Source: Ruminococcus sp.
GTDB taxonomy: Bacteria > Bacillota > Clostridia > Oscillospirales > Ruminococcaceae
Assembly (NCBI RefSeq): GCF_017650195.1
Contig: NZ_JAGCFH010000076.1
Coordinates: forward strand, 1 to 41,830
Direction of reading: 5' to 3'
Length of the DNA stretch: 41,830 nt
In this document: positions 41,343-41,830 of the stretch, piece by piece
Position numbering within the stretch: position 1 is the first letter of the stretch
Layout of the letters: each line of letters opens with the position of its first letter
Made by a program: the position numbers and the translations under genes
The notes under the pieces: generated by a model
Told to the model about the DNA's origin: nothing
Database searches by the model: none
What the model saw: only the letters and a program-made list of their open reading frames with translations

Positions 41343-41628
41343 TTATCATTTACTCCAAAATCTGCATTATAACATTTTTTAAATAATACGCCTATTAATT
41401 TGATGTAATTATATATCATCTTTTTCGCGACTTGCGAACACACTGTACGTCGCTACTATTTAAATCTTTGCTAAAGGCCTACAAAATGCACACAATTTCA
41501 TTAAGCTTTGTCTTTATTTTCTACTCCACAAAACCGAAATGAAACGTGAGAAAGAGAGAGAACAAGAGTATAAGTGAGAGAATTAAAGAGAAAACAGAGT
41601 ATATATTAAAAAAATCCTCAAAAACCTC
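41343..41628. other. Intergenic region before the rplM promoter
   Basis: AT-rich stretch with a purine-rich, GAGA-like tract on the plus strand (about 41539-41600). No gene, repeat unit or terminator with a convincing stem was found. Confidence 0.4.
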
Positions 41629-41657
41629 TTGACAGATATTCTACGATAGTGTATAAT
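41629..41657 (+). promoter_or_regulatory. Strong promoter of rplM
   Basis: Consensus TTGACA (41629-41634), 17 bases, consensus TATAAT (41652-41657), as expected for a ribosomal protein operon. Confidence 0.85.
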
Positions 41658-41663
41658 AATTTT

Positions 41664-41790
41664 TGCACTGCGGCGGAACAGGCGTTTTTTCGGGAAGCAA
41701 GAGGCAGGTCCTTATAGCTTATTCGTGAGGCTCTTCCTCTTGTTTCTGGATACGCTTTCCGTCCGAAATTTATTACAGGAGGAAAATATT
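41664..41790 (+). promoter_or_regulatory. Leader of rplM, possible L13-type autoregulatory RNA
   Basis: The leader of about 127 bases contains a stem GCAAGAGG with CCTCTTGT (near 41699 and 41736) and inner pairings, ending at ACAGGAGG before the start. Ribosomal protein L13 leaders that bind the product are known in Firmicutes; the match here is by position and a stem only. Confidence 0.5.
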
Positions 41791-41830
41791 ATGTCAACTA
41801 CACTGGCAAAACCCGCAGAAGTAAGCCGTA
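41791..41830 (+). CDS. rplM: 50S ribosomal protein L13, first 13 codons (gene runs off the right edge)
   Basis: The frame starts with ATG at 41791, 8 bases after ACAGGAGG, and reads MSTTLAKPAEVSR, the typical start of Firmicutes L13 (M-S-T-x-x-A-K-P-x-E-V). L13 is an early assembly protein of the large ribosomal subunit; rpsI (S9) normally follows. The strong consensus promoter and structured leader support the call. Confidence 0.85.
   Translation, partial: MSTTLAKPAEVSR

Noticed and set aside
41539-41600. Purine-rich GAGA-like tract as a tandem repeat
   Set aside because: No regular unit length could be found.
1-41830. CRISPR arrays, tRNA or rRNA genes
   Set aside because: No regularly spaced repeats, no cloverleaf-like sequences and no rRNA segments were seen on either strand.

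Overview
The window reads as a chromosomal segment of a fibre-degrading, cellulosome-forming Gram-positive bacterium, most likely a Ruminococcus of the R. flavefaciens type. The pointers are several type-I dockerin modules (in a GH10 xylanase, a GH11/GH43 enzyme, a CHAP-like secreted protein and a membrane sensor-like protein), Thr-rich linkers, strong Firmicutes-style ribosome sites, sigma-A promoters with 17-bp spacers, intrinsic terminators after most operons, and moderate GC. Family assignments rest on motifs read by eye; no database search was run.

Left part (1-9700). The start of a GH11 xylanase gene runs off the left edge on the minus strand. It is followed by clpS-clpA (clpA carries a one-base frameshift), then a four-gene GntR/YtrA-type ABC exporter operon with a clear autoregulatory operator. 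Next comes an 850-bp gap with a promoter and a structured leader that lacks an obvious gene, then an FMN-reductase-like flavoprotein, then a lipoprotein GH11-CBM22 xylanase on the minus strand.

Middle (9700-18200). A tightly coupled five-gene plus-strand operon joins a DgkA-type lipid kinase, a CarS (CDP-archaeol synthase) homologue, a UbiA prenyltransferase, a rifampin-phosphotransferase-like dikinase without a PEP domain, and a GNAT-fold protein. It looks like an uncharacterised isoprenoid or lipid modification pathway and is the best candidate here for a new system. It is followed by an ECF sigma factor overlapping a gene for a single-pass membrane protein whose outer part carries EF-hand repeats and ends in a dockerin. 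I read the pair as a possible cellulosome-sensing sigma/anti-sigma module.

Right part (18200-41830). This holds a large GH11-CBM22-dockerin-GH43-CBM6 enzyme, a glycosyltransferase and an EpsG-like polymerase, the KtrB/KtrA potassium uptake pair, a lipoprotein, glycerate kinase divergent from a three-gene set (UPF0178, YqiA-like esterase, PgeF), and a c-di-GMP-type pair (FIST-EAL protein and a LacI-fold sensor protein). After these come a CHAP-dockerin-LRR secreted protein, a small membrane-anchored protein, a group II intron that has lost its reverse transcriptase, a CBM22-GH10-dockerin xylanase, a small ribbon-helix-helix-like protein, and the promoter, leader and first codons of rplM (L13).

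Taken together, the window concentrates xylan degradation (three GH11 modules, one GH10, one GH43) with possible sensing and assembly components, interspersed with housekeeping genes. Two one-base indels in or near homopolymers (clpA, and the 3' end of the GH10 gene) could be true mutations or sequencing errors.
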